A DNA stretch of 64,000 nt from Arthrobacter sp. ISL-48 (GTDB taxonomy: Bacteria; Actinomycetota; Actinomycetes; Actinomycetales; Micrococcaceae): NCBI RefSeq assembly GCF_018613805.1, contig NZ_JAGGPL010000022.1, forward strand, positions 46,340-110,339, in the 5' to 3' direction. A program made the position numbers and the translations under genes. Below, one piece after another: positions 1 to 9,105 of the stretch (position 1 is the first letter of the stretch; the number at the start of each line of letters is the position of its first letter). The notes below the pieces were generated by a model. It worked only from the letters and a program-made list of their open reading frames with translations, was not told where the DNA came from and ran no database searches.

Positions 1-1142
1 AGCACGTTGGCGAGATCGGCGCCTGTGTAGCCGGGCGTCTTCTTTGCCACGGCCTTCAGGTCGACGCCCGAGGCCATCGGCTTGCCCTTGGCATGTACCT
101 GAAGGATCTGGTCGCGGCCGATCAGGTCCGGGGCTTCCACCGAGATCTGGCGGTCGAAACGGCCGGGACGCAGCAGTGCCGGGTCCAGGACGTCGGGCCG
201 GTTTGTGGCGGCGATGAGGATGACGTTGGTCTTGACGTCGAAGCCGTCCATTTCAACCAGGAGCTGGTTAAGGGTCTGTTCGCGTTCGTCGTTGCCGCCG
301 CCGATGCCGGCGCCACGGTGACGGCCCACGGCGTCGATCTCGTCCACAAAGATAATGGCGGGCGAGTTGGCCTTGGCCTGCTCGAAGAGGTCGCGGACTC
401 GGGAGGCACCCACGCCGACGAACATCTCCACAAAGTCCGAGCCTGAGATGGAGAAGAACGGTACGCCAGCCTCGCCTGCGACGGCCCGGGCCAGGAGGGT
501 CTTACCGGTTCCGGGAGGGCCGTAGAGCAGCACACCCTTGGGGATCTTGGCGCCAACTGCCTGGAATTTTGCCGGTTCCTGCAGGAACTCCTTGATTTCC
601 TGGAGCTCCTCAACCGCTTCGTCCGCACCCGCAACATCGACGAACGTCACCTGGGGCATGTCCTTGTTGACCATCTTGGCCTTGGACTTGCCGAACTGCA
701 TGATCTTGGAGCCACCGCCCTGCATCCGGGTCATCAGGAACCAGAACAGCGCGCCCAGCAGGATGACGGGGATCAGGAGGGAAAGCAGGCCGGAGAACCA
801 GTTACTTTCAATGGGTTGGTCGGTGTAGCCGCTGGCAGGCTTGGCGTCTGTGACGGCCTTGACCACGTCCACGGCGCGGGCGTCCACGAAGAAGAACTGG
901 ACGCTCTTGCCCTTGTCCTGACCGTTGATCTGGAGGTCGTCCTTGAGCGTCAGATCCACGCGGTTTTCGCCGTCGAAGATCCTGGCCTGCTCTACCTTGC
1001 CGTCGGCAAGGAGGCCCAGGCCCTTGTCCGTGTCGATCCGTGCTGCGCCGCCGGGAGCCAGCGTTGCAAAAGCCACGAGGAGCATGCCGATCACGACAAC
1101 GATCCAGATACCCGGGCCCTTGAAGAAACTCTTAGCTTTCAT
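1..1142 (-). CDS. ftsH: ATP-dependent zinc metalloprotease FtsH, C-terminal part outside window
   Basis: Membrane-anchored AAA+ protease that degrades membrane and regulatory proteins. The frame is open from an ATG at 1142 to the window edge, so only about the first 380 residues are present. A transmembrane helix lies near residues 9-28, an extracytoplasmic segment follows, and a second helix lies near 113-135. The AAA module then shows Walker A GPPGTGKT near residue 205, Walker B IIFVDEID and the second region of homology NRPDVLDPALLRPGRFDR. The HEAGH zinc site would lie beyond the edge and cannot be checked. It is the downstream end of a minus-strand run with hpt and tilS, a grouping common in actinobacteria. 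Confidence 0.96.
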   Translation of the reverse strand, partial: MKAKSFFKGPGIWIVVVIGMLLVAFATLAPGGAARIDTDKGLGLLADGKVEQARIFDGENRVDLTLKDDLQINGQDKGKSVQFFFVDARAVDVVKAVTDAKPASGYTDQPIESNWFSGLLSLLIPVILLGALFWFLMTRMQGGGSKIMQFGKSKAKMVNKDMPQVTFVDVAGADEAVEELQEIKEFLQEPAKFQAVGAKIPKGVLLYGPPGTGKTLLARAVAGEAGVPFFSISGSDFVEMFVGVGASRVRDLFEQAKANSPAIIFVDEIDAVGRHRGAGIGGGNDEREQTLNQLLVEMDGFDVKTNVILIAATNRPDVLDPALLRPGRFDRQISVEAPDLIGRDQILQVHAKGKPMASGVDLKAVAKKTPGYTGADLANV

Positions 1143-1325
1143 CTGTTCGGGGGCTGGCCCCGTCCCTCCTGGTAGTCCTGCACGGCGAATAGGTCGGCGC
1201 GCGTGTGGTGCTGCGTCAGCTTCTAGCTTTACACCGTTCGGAGTAAATCACGCACGGTGGCGCCGAAAAGTTCCCTCTGGGCGTAGCGGAGGAGGGCCAA
1301 GGCCCGGAGCCCAGGAAGCGCAGGG

Positions 1326-1877
1326 CTACTCGTAGACGTGCGGGGCCAGCGTGCCCACGAAGTCCAGGTTGCGGTACTTCTCGGCGTAGTCCAGGCCGTA
1401 TCCCACCACGAACTCGTTCGGGATGTCGTAGCCGACGTACTTGACGTCGATCTGGACCTTGGCGGCCGTGGGCTTGCGGAAGGCGGTGCAGATCTCCACC
1501 GAGGCGGTGCCGCGGGATTCCAGGTTGGTCTTCAGCCAGGACAGGGTGAGGCCGGAGTCGATGATGTCCTCGACAATCAGGACGTCCTTGCCCATCAGGT
1601 CCGTGTCCAGGTCCTTGAGGATGCGCACCACCCCCGACGACTGGGTGCCGGAGCCGTAGGAGGAAACCGCCATCCAGTCCATGGAAACATGGCTGTGCAG
1701 CGCGCGGGCGAGGTCGGCCATGACCATGACTGCGCCCTTGAGCACACCGACGATGAGGAGTTCGCGGCCTTCGTAGTCTTTGTCGATCTGGGCAGCGAGT
1801 TCGCTGATCCGCTGCTGGATCTGATCCTTGGTGTAGAGAACGTGCTTGAGGTCTGCCTGGACGTCGTTTGAATCCAC
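1326..1877 (-). CDS. hpt: Hypoxanthine phosphoribosyltransferase
   Basis: Purine salvage enzyme that joins hypoxanthine or guanine to PRPP, giving IMP or GMP in the cytoplasm. The PRPP-binding loop EDIIDSG lies near residues 103-109, and the 183-residue length is typical of the family. I chose the GTG at 1877 because AGGAG sits six bases upstream; the TTG one codon earlier leaves too little space. It lies between tilS and ftsH in the same orientation, the usual tilS-hpt-ftsH order. Nothing in the sequence is unusual. Confidence 0.96.
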   Translation of the reverse strand: MDSNDVQADLKHVLYTKDQIQQRISELAAQIDKDYEGRELLIVGVLKGAVMVMADLARALHSHVSMDWMAVSSYGSGTQSSGVVRILKDLDTDLMGKDVLIVEDIIDSGLTLSWLKTNLESRGTASVEICTAFRKPTAAKVQIDVKYVGYDIPNEFVVGYGLDYAEKYRNLDFVGTLAPHVYE

Positions 1878-1907
1878 CAATGGCTCCTGTGTAGATGCGG
1901 GGTGCGA

Positions 1908-3038
1908 CTATTTTTGGGGCGGTTTTTGAGGCCGGAATACTAGCTTCCCACAGCGGGCGCCTTCGCGGGGAACGGAAGCACCGCCGTCGGGCAGAGGTCC
2001 CGGGGCGTCGAGGCGGCCAGCAGCGTCCAGCTCCGCCAGCGACAGCCGGTACACGCTCACCCCGCCGGGGAGCTCCACCGGACCGGCGGAACCTCGCCGC
2101 CGCAGCAGCGCTTCCGCCGCCATGAGGCGCTGGTAGCTGGGCTGTTGGCCCCCGACGTCGGACGCCGCCTTGGCAATCACCCGGAACCTGATGGCCGGCG
2201 CCAGTTCCCCCAGCGCTTGCTCCGGGAGGCTCACGCCCGCACCTGAACGCTCCGCCAGGGCAGCAAAGGTGCTGTCCGCCACGTCCTCGAGGTAGTCGGC
2301 ATCCAACTGCAGGATGGAAGCTGTCCGCGCCAGTGACTCAGCGACGCCGGGACCCAGCTTTTCCTCGAGCAAGGGCAGTACTTCGACCCGCGTCCGGGAA
2401 CGGGCATACGCTGGGTCGGCATTGCTGGGGTCGTGCCAGGGGTCCAGTTCCTCAACCTCGCAGATCTCCAGGGTGTCTGCGCGGCGCAATCCCAGGAAGG
2501 GCCGGAGGAGGATCCCGCGGGCGGGCCTCATTCCCGCCAGGGACCGTGTGCCCGAGCCCCGCGCCAGGCCCAGCAGGACCTGTTCGGCCTGGTCATCCAG
2601 GGTGTGGCCCAGCAGGATTGCGGCGGCTCCTTGTTCGGCGGCCGCTGCTTCCAGCGCGGTATGGCGCGCGTCCCGTGCAGCGGCCTCAGGGCCCATCCCA
2701 GTCCCGTCGACATCCACCGTCCGGATTTCCACTGGCGAAAGTCCCAATTCCGCCAGGACACGGGCAGTACGGGCAGCGACGTCGGCCGAGCTGTGCTGAA
2801 GCTGATGGTCCACCACCACCGCCCCTACGGTCACGGGGTGCCCGCCAACATGACCGCGGCGGCCAAAGTAGGCGGCCACCGACGCGAGCGCCAGGGAGTC
2901 CGGACCGCCGCTGCAGGCCACGAGCACATGTTCCGGGTATCCCGCCTGGGCCAAGGCGTCCTCAACCAGTTTCCGCGCCTTGCCAACGACGGGCGCCAAC
3001 CTGCCGGGCCGGCGTCGTCCGCTTGGAAGTCCGGGCAA
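1908..3038 (-). CDS. tilS: tRNA(Ile)-lysidine synthase
   Basis: Attaches lysine to C34 of the CAU-anticodon isoleucine tRNA, changing both its charging and its codon reading. The N-terminal PP-loop ATPase motif SGGPDS is at about residues 43-48, followed by the conserved GHTLDDQAE segment. The 376-residue length suits an actinobacterial TilS with a short C-terminal domain. The first possible start is a TTG at 3038 that directly abuts the TAA of the upstream metallopeptidase gene, suggesting translational coupling; a later TTG start cannot be excluded. It reads into hpt. Confidence 0.94.
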   Translation of the reverse strand: MPGLPSGRRRPGRLAPVVGKARKLVEDALAQAGYPEHVLVACSGGPDSLALASVAAYFGRRGHVGGHPVTVGAVVVDHQLQHSSADVAARTARVLAELGLSPVEIRTVDVDGTGMGPEAAARDARHTALEAAAAEQGAAAILLGHTLDDQAEQVLLGLARGSGTRSLAGMRPARGILLRPFLGLRRADTLEICEVEELDPWHDPSNADPAYARSRTRVEVLPLLEEKLGPGVAESLARTASILQLDADYLEDVADSTFAALAERSGAGVSLPEQALGELAPAIRFRVIAKAASDVGGQQPSYQRLMAAEALLRRRGSAGPVELPGGVSVYRLSLAELDAAGRLDAPGPLPDGGASVPREGARCGKLVFRPQKPPQK

Positions 3039-4181
3039 TTACAGGCCCATCCGGTCAAGCCATAGCTTGGCGTCGTGGATTTCCGGTTCGGTGGGCAGGT
3101 TGTCGGCTGACTCCCAAACCCTGTTGAACCCGTCCATCCCGGCTACATCCACTACCGCGCGGACAAACCTGGCGCCGTCGGAGTACTGGCGCATCTTCGC
3201 ATCCAGGCCCAGCAGGTTGCGGATAAATTTCTCGATCACGCCACGGTCCTTGCCGCGGTCGTTGAAGCGCTGCCGGATGGTCTTTACGGTCGGAATAATG
3301 CTTGCGTCCACGGCGTCCATGACCACGTTTGCGTGGCCTTCCAGGAGGCTCATGACCGCCGTCAGATGGGACAGGGACGCCTTCTCTTCCGGATTCTGCA
3401 GGAGATCCAGGATGGCGCCGCGGCCTGGGGCGTCGCCGCCGGCGCTGCGGTCCTTGAGCGAGCGGGCCGCGGCGGAGGCGCGTTCCATGAGCGAGTCCAC
3501 GTTCCCCAGCAAGTGCCCGCTGAGGTTGTCGATCTCGGCCAGCATGTGGTGGCGGAGCCAGGGAGCCGCCGCGAACTGCACCCGGTGGGTTTGCTCGTGC
3601 AGGCAGACCCAGAGCCGGAAGTCCTCGGGGACGACGTTAAGCTGGCGCTCCACCGAAACGATGTTAGGGACCACCAGCAGCAGCCGCCCACCGGACGGTG
3701 CCGTGGAACCCTCTGCCAGGGCGGCGAATGGATCGTACTGGCCGAGTACCTTGCTGGACAGGAAGGCCAGAACGGCGCCCAGTTGGCTGCCTGTGATGGC
3801 GCCGCTGACGCTGGCTGCCGCGGGGCTCATGCTGCCGCGGCGGCTTTCGAGCATCTTCTCCATAGCTGGTTTGAGCATCACCGCGAAGCTTTGGGTGTTG
3901 GCCTTGGCCCAGTTGGCACGGTCCACCACCAGGACCGACGAGTCGCGGAGGTCCCGGGCGGCTTCCAGGCCGGTGATTTCGTGAACATGCGGTACCGAGG
4001 CGTCGGCGAGGCGGCGCAGGCTGTCGACGGCATCACCGATTTCGGCCGAATCCAGCAGAGGGCCCGCGGACGCCAGGCGCGCTGCGGTGGAGGCGGCGAG
4101 GTCCCAGTTAATGAGGGATTGGGCCGGGCCGGGCGACGCTTGTGCGGACGAATCACGTGCTGTGGACTCCATAGTTCCCAT
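3039..4181 (-). CDS. Zinc-dependent metallopeptidase of the DUF2342 (zincin-like) family
   Basis: The 380-residue protein carries an HExxH zinc motif (HEQTH, residues 195-199) in the context WVCLHEQTHRVQF, typical of the actinobacterial DUF2342 family. That family is sometimes annotated as associated with coenzyme F420 biosynthesis, but no substrate is established. No signal peptide or membrane segment is visible, so it is probably cytoplasmic. It starts with ATG at 4181 and its stop abuts the tilS start. In related genomes I recall this gene lying next to dacB; here two extra genes intervene. Confidence 0.9.
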   Translation of the reverse strand: MGTMESTARDSSAQASPGPAQSLINWDLAASTAARLASAGPLLDSAEIGDAVDSLRRLADASVPHVHEITGLEAARDLRDSSVLVVDRANWAKANTQSFAVMLKPAMEKMLESRRGSMSPAAASVSGAITGSQLGAVLAFLSSKVLGQYDPFAALAEGSTAPSGGRLLLVVPNIVSVERQLNVVPEDFRLWVCLHEQTHRVQFAAAPWLRHHMLAEIDNLSGHLLGNVDSLMERASAAARSLKDRSAGGDAPGRGAILDLLQNPEEKASLSHLTAVMSLLEGHANVVMDAVDASIIPTVKTIRQRFNDRGKDRGVIEKFIRNLLGLDAKMRQYSDGARFVRAVVDVAGMDGFNRVWESADNLPTEPEIHDAKLWLDRMGL

Positions 4182-4264
4182 CAGACCACAGACGACGGCG
4201 GATCGGCCTTAAGTTCGCTGACCGGCGAACGCCTGTGCCACGGTCCGGCCCCTCGCGACGGGAA

Positions 4265-4651
4265 TCAGGACTGCGGCGCGCGCTCCTCCATCAGCCAATT
4301 CATGGCGTCGGTCCTCGAATTGAAAAAGCGGGTGGGGCAGGGTGGGATGTGCACGCCGAGGAAGAAGTTGGCGAGGACCCGGTCCACGGGGCTGGATCCC
4401 AGCAACGCGATCCGGGAGGCCGCGCAGGGGATGGAAAAAACGGCGCGGGCCTGACGGCTCACAGATGCCGTGGTGGCCATGTCAACCAGCATCGGATACT
4501 CCGACCCATCGGCGGCCTCATTAACTGCCGCCATTGCAGCGTGGGCGTCGACCGCTTCGATCCTGACGCTTTGCCTCCACACAAGGTGGATAATCTGATC
4601 GGCCTCAAGTGCTACCGTGCCTTTGCCGCCTTCAACCGTGATCGGTTCCAC
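4265..4651 (-). CDS. STAS/SpoIIAA-like protein (DUF7793-type)
   Basis: Small 128-residue protein from a GTG at 4651, preceded by GGGGGA. The open frame extends further upstream into the VOC gene, but that extension looks non-coding. The central segment VDMATTASVSRQARAVFS and the later ALLGSSPVDRVLANFFLG resemble a STAS/SEC14-like fold found in many Arthrobacter proteins of unknown role. There is no catalytic motif. It lies between a VOC gene and the metallopeptidase gene on the same strand. The family assignment comes from recalled sequence similarity and is moderately certain; the function is unknown. Confidence 0.7.
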   Translation of the reverse strand: MEPITVEGGKGTVALEADQIIHLVWRQSVRIEAVDAHAAMAAVNEAADGSEYPMLVDMATTASVSRQARAVFSIPCAASRIALLGSSPVDRVLANFFLGVHIPPCPTRFFNSRTDAMNWLMEERAPQS

Positions 4652-4706
4652 TGCCTGTCCCCCAAAAAGTCTCGGCTGAACATATCCTATTCCCTTTTGC
4701 CCAGGC

Positions 4707-5312
4707 TTATGCGGCCTCCCACGTGAACCCGTCCGGGTCGGTGAAGGGCCCGGCATTACTGCCGATCGCGAGCCGGTGGGATCCGGAGCCGTCGGGGTCG
4801 ACGCCGGCGTCCTTGGCGAGGGCGCGGCGCCCGTAGAGCCCCAGCTTGACCGGACTCGAGGGCATGGCGAACTCGACGTACTTGCCGAAGCTCTTACCTA
4901 CTGTGAGGCCCTGGTCAACGTAGAACCGTTTGCTCGCAGCCACGTCCGTGGCTGCCATCAGGAGCACGATCTTCTCGACCGCCCGAGTGGCCGGACCAGT
5001 GTCCTTCTTCGCCGACGTCGCGACCTTCCAGATGGCGCCATCCGGAGCTTGCACGACGCCGCCGTAGCCCCAGATCGACTTATTGACCGGCTTCAGTGGC
5101 GTTGCGCCAGCCTCCAGTGCGGTGTCGATGAGGCTGCTGACGGTGGACGGCTGCGACACGATGAGCGACAGCGTGAACCCACGGAAGCCTGTCGTCGAGG
5201 TATCCGAGGCTCGCACGCGCAACCGCGGGCCCAGTCCGAAGGCGGCGGCATAGAAGGCAGTGGCGGCCGCGGGGTCGGGTACTTCGAGGGTTACGGATTC
5301 TATGGAAGTCAT
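4707..5312 (-). CDS. VOC (glyoxalase/bleomycin-resistance fold) protein
   Basis: The 201-residue protein contains two vicinal-oxygen-chelate modules. The first begins IESVTLEVPDPAAATAFYAAAFGL, followed by WGYGGVVQAPDGAIWKVA; the second begins EKIVLLMAATDVAASKRFYVDQGL and ends in a DPDGFTWE signature. Such proteins are metal-dependent isomerases or dioxygenases, or binding proteins, and the substrate cannot be read from sequence. The ATG at 5312 has AAGGA upstream. With the STAS-like gene it appears to be an insertion into the dacB-metallopeptidase-tilS-hpt-ftsH run. Confidence 0.9.
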   Translation of the reverse strand: MTSIESVTLEVPDPAAATAFYAAAFGLGPRLRVRASDTSTTGFRGFTLSLIVSQPSTVSSLIDTALEAGATPLKPVNKSIWGYGGVVQAPDGAIWKVATSAKKDTGPATRAVEKIVLLMAATDVAASKRFYVDQGLTVGKSFGKYVEFAMPSSPVKLGLYGRRALAKDAGVDPDGSGSHRLAIGSNAGPFTDPDGFTWEAA

Positions 5313-5413
5313 GGCAGGTCCTTCGGTGAGTCGGGTGGGTCGTGCATTTGACTTTAGGCTGCGGCCTCCGTGACTGCTTCTCCGATCCTGCCCGATCCGT
5401 TCCGCACCGGTGT

Positions 5414-6961
5414 TTAGCGGCAGCCGCAGGCCGCCAGCGCCGTGGCCGCCCGGTCCAGGGCTTCCTTGTTGCCTGCGGCTCCAGGCGTCAGTCCATTGCC
5501 GATAAAGGAAAAGATTAGGAGGCGGCCATCCGCGTCGACCACGTAGCCGCTGAGTGCGATGACCGAGTTCAGCGTCCCGGTCTTGGCCCGCACCAGGCCG
5601 GCGCCGCGGGCCGTGGCGTCGTCCCCGTAACGGGTACCAAGGGTTCCGGTGAGACCGGCCACCGGGAATCCGGCCAGAGCCGCGCGGAGCCTGGTGTCCG
5701 CGCCGGAGGTGATGGCACGCACCACTTCCGCGAACTGGCGGGCAGAGACCTGGTTATCCAGCGCCAGCCCGCACACGTCCGCAAGCCTCATGTTGTCCGT
5801 GGGGATGCCCAGCTCCGTGAGCTGCCTCCGTACTGCCTCCGTGGCCGCACCGTTGCTGCCCGGCTGCCCGGCGGCCACTGCGGACATCCGCCCAAGGGCC
5901 TCGGCCAGGTAGTTGTCCGAGGTCTGCAGCATCAGGTCCACCTGCTGGCTTACCGTGGCGGATTGCACTTCTGCCAGGACGGCCGGTGCGCCGGCACCTG
6001 CATCCGGCGCGGAAGAAGCCTGGAAACGCCCGACGCCGTCCGCCACGGTGAGACCGGCAGCGGCACCGGCCGCTTTGATCTGAACGGCGAACGCTTCTGC
6101 TGCGGCGGCCGCCCCGTCCTGGGGCCGGGCACCGGTGGTGACGGCAGGGTCAAAGCGGGCAGAGTTCAGTGCGAGCGGATAGAGCGGTGCCACCTCACCG
6201 GCGTCCACGTCACCTTGCGCCCACGCCGGGTTCAGGGCCGGCCCGCTGAAGAGCGAATCGTCCACCAGGACCGTCACTTGCCCGGTGGTACCACTCTTCT
6301 GCAGCGCCGCAACGGTTGATGCGGCGAGCGTGGCCAGTCCGGCGTGGCCCATCACTTGGGTTGGCACAGATTCGCCGGGGCCGAGGAGGACGTCGCCTCC
6401 CCCGGTGAGTACTACCTGCCCCGCCGCGGGACCGGCGAGGACCTTGGTGCTGAACCGGCGGTCCGGCCCCATGGCCCGCAAAGCAGCAACGGCGGTCAGC
6501 AGCTTCATGTTGGAGGCGGGGATCCTGTTGTCGGATCCACCGTGGTCAAAGAGGACCTGGCCGGTGAGCGCATCCTGGACGAGCCCCGTAAAGCCGCCGC
6601 CGCCGTCGGCCTTCAACAGCGGCTCCAGCTGCGCCGTTACGGCGGAAGGCAACGGGACCTGCGCCTTGTCCTGCAGCGGGGGCAGGCCCTGACGCGGGGC
6701 GAGCGTGGCAGGGGGCTGCTGCCACGACGGCGGCAGGGGGGTGGCGGCTGGCTGTTCAGGACCGACGAAGGCCGGCGCCACGACCAGGGCCGCGGGGATG
6801 GCAAGCACGACGATCAGCACGAGCAGCAGAAGGTCGGGCCAGGCCTTCAACAGGCGGCTGACCGTGCCCTTGTTGAGGCGCTGGGGCGCGCCCTCGACAG
6901 CCCGCGGGCGGCTTGTTTCCTTCATGCTGGTGCTGATCCTCAAGTCCCGAAAATTCCCCAC
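5414..6961 (-). CDS. dacB: D-alanyl-D-alanine carboxypeptidase/endopeptidase (PBP4 type)
   Basis: Peptidase family S13 enzyme that trims or cleaves peptidoglycan stem peptides outside the membrane. A hydrophobic anchor or signal lies at about residues 42-66 after a basic N-terminus. The penicillin-binding motifs occur in order: SxxK as SNMK (150-153), SxN as SDN before YLAEALGRM, and KTG in VRAKTGTLNS. The frame opens at a GTG at 6961 with AGGA close upstream; an ATG at 6925 is an equally plausible start and would shorten the cytoplasmic tail by 12 residues. It is divergent from ppa. Confidence 0.94.
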   Translation of the reverse strand: MGNFRDLRISTSMKETSRPRAVEGAPQRLNKGTVSRLLKAWPDLLLLVLIVVLAIPAALVVAPAFVGPEQPAATPLPPSWQQPPATLAPRQGLPPLQDKAQVPLPSAVTAQLEPLLKADGGGGFTGLVQDALTGQVLFDHGGSDNRIPASNMKLLTAVAALRAMGPDRRFSTKVLAGPAAGQVVLTGGGDVLLGPGESVPTQVMGHAGLATLAASTVAALQKSGTTGQVTVLVDDSLFSGPALNPAWAQGDVDAGEVAPLYPLALNSARFDPAVTTGARPQDGAAAAAEAFAVQIKAAGAAAGLTVADGVGRFQASSAPDAGAGAPAVLAEVQSATVSQQVDLMLQTSDNYLAEALGRMSAVAAGQPGSNGAATEAVRRQLTELGIPTDNMRLADVCGLALDNQVSARQFAEVVRAITSGADTRLRAALAGFPVAGLTGTLGTRYGDDATARGAGLVRAKTGTLNSVIALSGYVVDADGRLLIFSFIGNGLTPGAAGNKEALDRAATALAACGCR

Positions 6962-7078
6962 AGTTCCTGAAACTTGGGCCTCTCGCTATATCCTCAATAG
7001 TAGTCGGCGGCACTGACCCTCCTTTTGCCGAGCGTTAAGTTGTGCCGCGAACCCCCTGCAATTGCCGAGGAGCATTCC

Positions 7079-7567
7079 ATGAAGCATGACGTGACCATCG
7101 AGATTCCCAAGGGATCCCGCGTCAAGTACGAAGTTGACCACGAGACCGGCCGCGTCCGCCTGGACCGCGTCCTCTTCACCTCCATGCAGTACCCCACGCA
7201 CTACGGGTTCTTCGAGAACACCCTGGGCGAAGACGGCGACCCGCTGGATGCACTGGTGCTCCTGCAGGACTTCGATCTGCATCCCGGCGTCATCGTCGAG
7301 TCCCGCCCCATCGGCGTCTTCAACATGACCGACGACGGCGGCGGAGACGCCAAGGTTCTCTGCGTCCCGGTTGACGCCCGCTTTGACCACATCCAGGAAG
7401 TCAGCGATGTCAGCGAATTCCTGATCAAGGAAATCGAGCACTTCTTCACCCGGTACAAGGACCTGGAGCCGGGCAAATGGGTCAAGGCCGAGGGCTGGGG
7501 CGACCGCGCCGCCGCCGAAGCCGAGCTCGAAGCCTCCATCAAGCGCTACGTTCCGGTAGCCCACTAG
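7079..7567 (+). CDS. ppa: Inorganic pyrophosphatase
   Basis: Soluble family I pyrophosphatase that hydrolyses PPi to phosphate and so drives biosynthetic reactions. The 162-residue length is normal. The metal-binding signature DGDPLDALVL is at residues 52-61, and the YPTHYGF and KVLCVPVD segments are conserved. ATG at 7079 has GAGGAG seven bases upstream, so the earlier in-frame codons are not used. It is divergent from dacB, an arrangement common in Micrococcales. A GC-rich hairpin follows it. Confidence 0.97.
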   Translation: MKHDVTIEIPKGSRVKYEVDHETGRVRLDRVLFTSMQYPTHYGFFENTLGEDGDPLDALVLLQDFDLHPGVIVESRPIGVFNMTDDGGGDAKVLCVPVDARFDHIQEVSDVSEFLIKEIEHFFTRYKDLEPGKWVKAEGWGDRAAAEAELEASIKRYVPVAH

Positions 7568-7594
7568 CCTCATCCCCTGCTCCCCAGGGGAGCA

Positions 7595-7638
7595 CGACGG
7601 CGGCTGCCGGGTTCCGCGGAACCGGGCGGCCGCCGTCG
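7595..7638 (+). terminator. GC-rich hairpin after ppa
   Basis: Arms CGACGGCGGC (7595-7604) and GCCGCCGTCG (7629-7638) pair perfectly, and an inner GGTTCC/GGAACC pair extends the structure. Only a short GTTT follows, so it is at best a weak U-tract terminator. It lies 27 bp after the ppa stop and upstream of the carboxylesterase gene. Confidence 0.5.
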
Positions 7639-7683
7639 GCGTTTAACAGCTCTGATGCTGGACGACTAGGAAGTGTGGGACTT

Positions 7684-9009
7684 ATGCAGGTGAAACCGGC
7701 CTTTGCCCCGCCGTGCGGGCCCGTCGCCGGCTGGCGGGATGGGGAAGTGATCCGCGCCACCGGGATCCCCTATGCCACTGCCGGGCGTTTTCAGCCGCCT
7801 TTCCCAGCGGCTGCCTGGACTGAGGTCCTTGAGGCAACATCCCCAGCGCCAGCCTGCCCGCAAGCACCGGTGCCGTTTCTCGACGACATCCTGGGCACCC
7901 GGTACGGCGAACTCCCCGGCAGTGAAGACTGCCTGAACCTGTCCATCACCATGCCGGCCGACCTCGGCACGGATGAACGGCTGCCCGTCATGGTGTGGAT
8001 CCACGGCGGTTCCTACACCACGGGTTCCGGCGACCTGGCCATCTTCGACCCCGCCGTGCTGGTGGCCGAAAACCGCGTGGTGGTGGTGTCCGTGACGTAC
8101 CGGCTGGGCCTGTTCGGATTCCTGGCCACACGGTCAGGCCGTCCGGGGAACCTGGGCCTGCTGGACCAGTTGGAGGCGTTCCGCTGGGTGCAACGGAACA
8201 TTTCCGCATTCGGCGGCGACCCGGGCCGGGTTACCGCCTTCGGCCAGTCTGCGGGCGGTGACGCTATCGCCCACCTGATGGCCACCCCGGAGGCGCCGTC
8301 GCTTTTCCAGCGCGCCATCATCCAGAGCGCACCCCTGGGCATCGCCCGGGGGAGGGGCAGGATGAACCACGCCATGGGCATCGCGGCGGAGGCCGTCACC
8401 GCGGAGACCCCGGCGATGGATGTGGTGGCGCGGGAGGACGACGTGGCCCAGGTGGCCCGCAAATTCGGGATCTTGGCAGCAATGCCTTTCGGGACACAGT
8501 ACGGCCACGCGCCGCTGCCGGAGGAAGCCGGCATCGAAGCTGCGTGGAACCGCGCCGCGCCGGGGATCGAGGTGCTGATCGGACACACGTCCGAAGAGGC
8601 GCGCCTGTTCCTGCCTCGCAGCCCCCTGGTCAGTCAACTGGGCAAAGTCCCTGTTGTCGGCAGGACCGCCGTCAGGATGATCAGCCGGGTGGTAACGGAA
8701 GCAGTGTATGGACGGGCAGCCCGGAAGTTTGCACGCCGCCACGCCCGCGCCGGCGGCAGGGCACACAGGTACGTGCTCTCGTGGGGAGCGCCCGGGAACT
8801 ACTACGGCGCCGCCCATACTGTGGACCTGCCGCTGCTATTTGGAAACCAGAAGACTTGGGCAGCTGCCGGGCTTCTCGACGGCGCCACCTGGGAAGAGAT
8901 CGACGACGTCGGACGGGCGTTGCGGGGGCTCTGGGCATCCTTTGCCCGGGGGGACGGCTTGGGCCACAGCGGCGGCATGCCCGGCGCCTTCCGGTACCGC
9001 TCCGCGTAA
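7684..9009 (+). CDS. Type B carboxylesterase/lipase
   Basis: Alpha/beta-hydrolase of the carboxylesterase family, expected to hydrolyse carboxylic esters. The oxyanion-hole HGG is at residues 107-109, the SEDCLNL signature near 80-86 and the nucleophile elbow GQSAGG with Ser189. No signal peptide is seen, so it is probably cytoplasmic. The 441-residue length is slightly short for the family. ATG at 7684 has GGGA upstream; a GTG three codons earlier (7675) with AGGA is an alternative. The natural substrate is unknown. It converges on xfp. Confidence 0.9.
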   Translation: MQVKPAFAPPCGPVAGWRDGEVIRATGIPYATAGRFQPPFPAAAWTEVLEATSPAPACPQAPVPFLDDILGTRYGELPGSEDCLNLSITMPADLGTDERLPVMVWIHGGSYTTGSGDLAIFDPAVLVAENRVVVVSVTYRLGLFGFLATRSGRPGNLGLLDQLEAFRWVQRNISAFGGDPGRVTAFGQSAGGDAIAHLMATPEAPSLFQRAIIQSAPLGIARGRGRMNHAMGIAAEAVTAETPAMDVVAREDDVAQVARKFGILAAMPFGTQYGHAPLPEEAGIEAAWNRAAPGIEVLIGHTSEEARLFLPRSPLVSQLGKVPVVGRTAVRMISRVVTEAVYGRAARKFARRHARAGGRAHRYVLSWGAPGNYYGAAHTVDLPLLFGNQKTWAAAGLLDGATWEEIDDVGRALRGLWASFARGDGLGHSGGMPGAFRYRSA

Positions 9010-9105
9010 ACCGGGGTTTTGTCCAGCCACGGCGACTTCCGAAGTGGCAAAGCCGCCAGATGTTGACCAAAATCCGTGCAGCGTCTCACGGGACTGAGCG
9101 GTTAT

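Noticed and set aside
2333..3127. 264-codon frame antisense to tilS
   Set aside because: Pro/Arg-rich shadow with no domain; tilS is certain.
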